Positions 63,414 through 64,000 of a DNA stretch of 64,000 nt are shown here, piece after piece. Source of the stretch: Thermoanaerobacterium aotearoense (lineage in GTDB: Bacteria; Bacillota; Thermoanaerobacteria; Thermoanaerobacterales; Thermoanaerobacteraceae); contig NZ_CP047602.1 of assembly GCF_009905255.1 (NCBI RefSeq), positions 1,599,501 through 1,663,500 on the forward strand, given 5' to 3'. A program made the position numbers and the translations under genes. Under the pieces are notes generated by a model. It did not search any database. It was given only the letters and a program-made list of their open reading frames with translations, and was not told the DNA's origin. Position 1 is the stretch's first letter, and each line of letters starts with the position of its first letter.

Positions 63414-64000
63414 CAATTATTCCCTCCTTCGTAAGGTTTCGCATATTTATACGTTAAAACGCCGTCATATTTTTTGACTAATATTTTATCAGAGCGCTTA
63501 ATGTTAACCTGAATTCCCCAATTTGATAATGTATCTATGATTCCACCTTTAAGTCGCAACGCAGCTTCCAACGTATCTGGATTTCCAATAGCTTTCACCA
63601 CATATGGCGGTGTAAATCTAACTGAATTAATATCAATGGTATTGCCTATCATTCGTATTTCAGATGTGGCAACAAGTCTTTGATCATTTATAGATATTGC
63701 TTCGGCTCCTGCTGCTCTAAGCTCATTAACTATATTTAGAAGGTCTTCATCGTGAATCAAAAAAGCACTTTGATCAGCACCAGGCTGAAGCTGCGTATTG
63801 CCATCATTTATTGTGACTATGATACCGGGCCCTTCAACGTCAGAAAGTCCTGCTAATTCTTTGTACTTGTCAAGGTCATCCTTAAGGGATTTCGTTACTG
63901 TGCTTGACTTAGCCGCAGAATTTTCGTAATCAGATATTTTCGATTCTAAATCATCTATTTGCTTTTTTAATTCATCTCTCTCTTTTTGAACTTGATTTAA
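63413..64000 (-). CDS. DUF881 family protein (5' end outside window)
   Basis: Open reading frame from the right edge to TGA at 63413. Coiled-coil-rich visible start (VQKERDELKKQIDDLESK) followed by the DUF881 domain with GLSDVEGPGIIVTIND, LLNIVNELRAAGAEAISINDQRL and RFTPPYVVKAIG. An N-terminal membrane anchor is expected outside the window. Located upstream of sbp and ftsA, as in other Firmicutes. The TTG at 63760 is internal. Confidence 0.9.
   Translation of the reverse strand, partial: LNQVQKERDELKKQIDDLESKISDYENSAAKSSTVTKSLKDDLDKYKELAGLSDVEGPGIIVTINDGNTQLQPGADQSAFLIHDEDLLNIVNELRAAGAEAISINDQRLVATSEIRMIGNTIDINSVRFTPPYVVKAIGNPDTLEAALRLKGGIIDTLSNWGIQVNIKRSDKILVKKYDGVLTYKYAKPYEGGNN

Noticed and set aside
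1-64000. CRISPR array, insertion sequence, prophage or attachment site
   Set aside because: No regularly spaced repeats, transposase or integrase motifs, or target-site duplications were seen; the only tRNA has no flanking integrase.

Overview
The window looks like chromosomal core DNA of a low-GC, endospore-forming, anaerobic Firmicute. The gene content and protein style fit the Thermoanaerobacterales, most likely Thermoanaerobacterium or a close relative; no rRNA is present to settle this. Support comes from the spore genes (spoIIGA, sigE, sigG, spoIVA, a SpoIIP-type protein, sspI, bofA), a one-piece PurL, a flavodiiron protein and AT-rich intergenic DNA. No insertion sequence, prophage, CRISPR array or rRNA operon was seen.

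Layout, left to right. 1-6.6 kb: end of an MFS pump, purL with a promoter and PurBox-like site, then an Orn/Lys/Arg decarboxylase whose mRNA leader folds into a long hairpin. 6.6-10.7 kb: a SHOCT-domain membrane protein, a two-component system, and a thiol-redox set (trxA, TlpA-like, ccdA). 10.8-12.8 kb: nagB and a ROK repressor with a double operator. 12.9-14.9 kb: four unrecognised small membrane or lipoprotein genes, the first frameshifted. 14.9-19.1 kb: a manganese riboswitch with a Gdt1/MneA exporter, a c-di-AMP (ydaO) riboswitch with a LysM/SleB hydrolase, a 48-residue zinc-ribbon protein, and a second two-component system. 19.1-24.2 kb: aroB-pheA-aroF-tyrA-aroA. 24.4-30.1 kb: a tightly overlapped zwf-cyclase-small ORF-pepF-sdaAB-sdaAA run. 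30.3-40.2 kb: flavodiiron protein, a large permease, sspI, bofA, uppP, a macrodomain protein, GDPD, a B12-radical SAM protein, an M48 protease and tRNA-Pro(GGG). 40.2-48.9 kb: spoIVA, gpsA, plsY, der, a DUF512 protein, two DUF3189 paralogues, a SpoIIP-type protein and a DUF1614-like protein. 49-57.6 kb: the complete phosphate regulon (nrdR, phoP, phoR, pstS, an embedded chemoreceptor, pstC, pstA, pstB, phoU). 57.7-64 kb: YlmC-like, sigG, sigE, spoIIGA, ftsZ, ftsA, sbp and a DUF881 gene running off the edge.

The best leads are regulatory. Two promoters share an identical direct-repeat geometry (TTCAT-N6-TTCAC placed ten bases before the -10), one at the response-regulator gene and one at the SHOCT gene, which suggests an autoregulated envelope-stress circuit. 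Four 11-bp-phased Pho boxes precede pstS, and a methyl-accepting chemoreceptor sits inside the pst operon. The decarboxylase leader is structured and matches no RNA family I recognise. CsoR/CstR-like palindromes precede ccdA and trxA. The 12.9-14.9 kb cluster is the least explained coding region.
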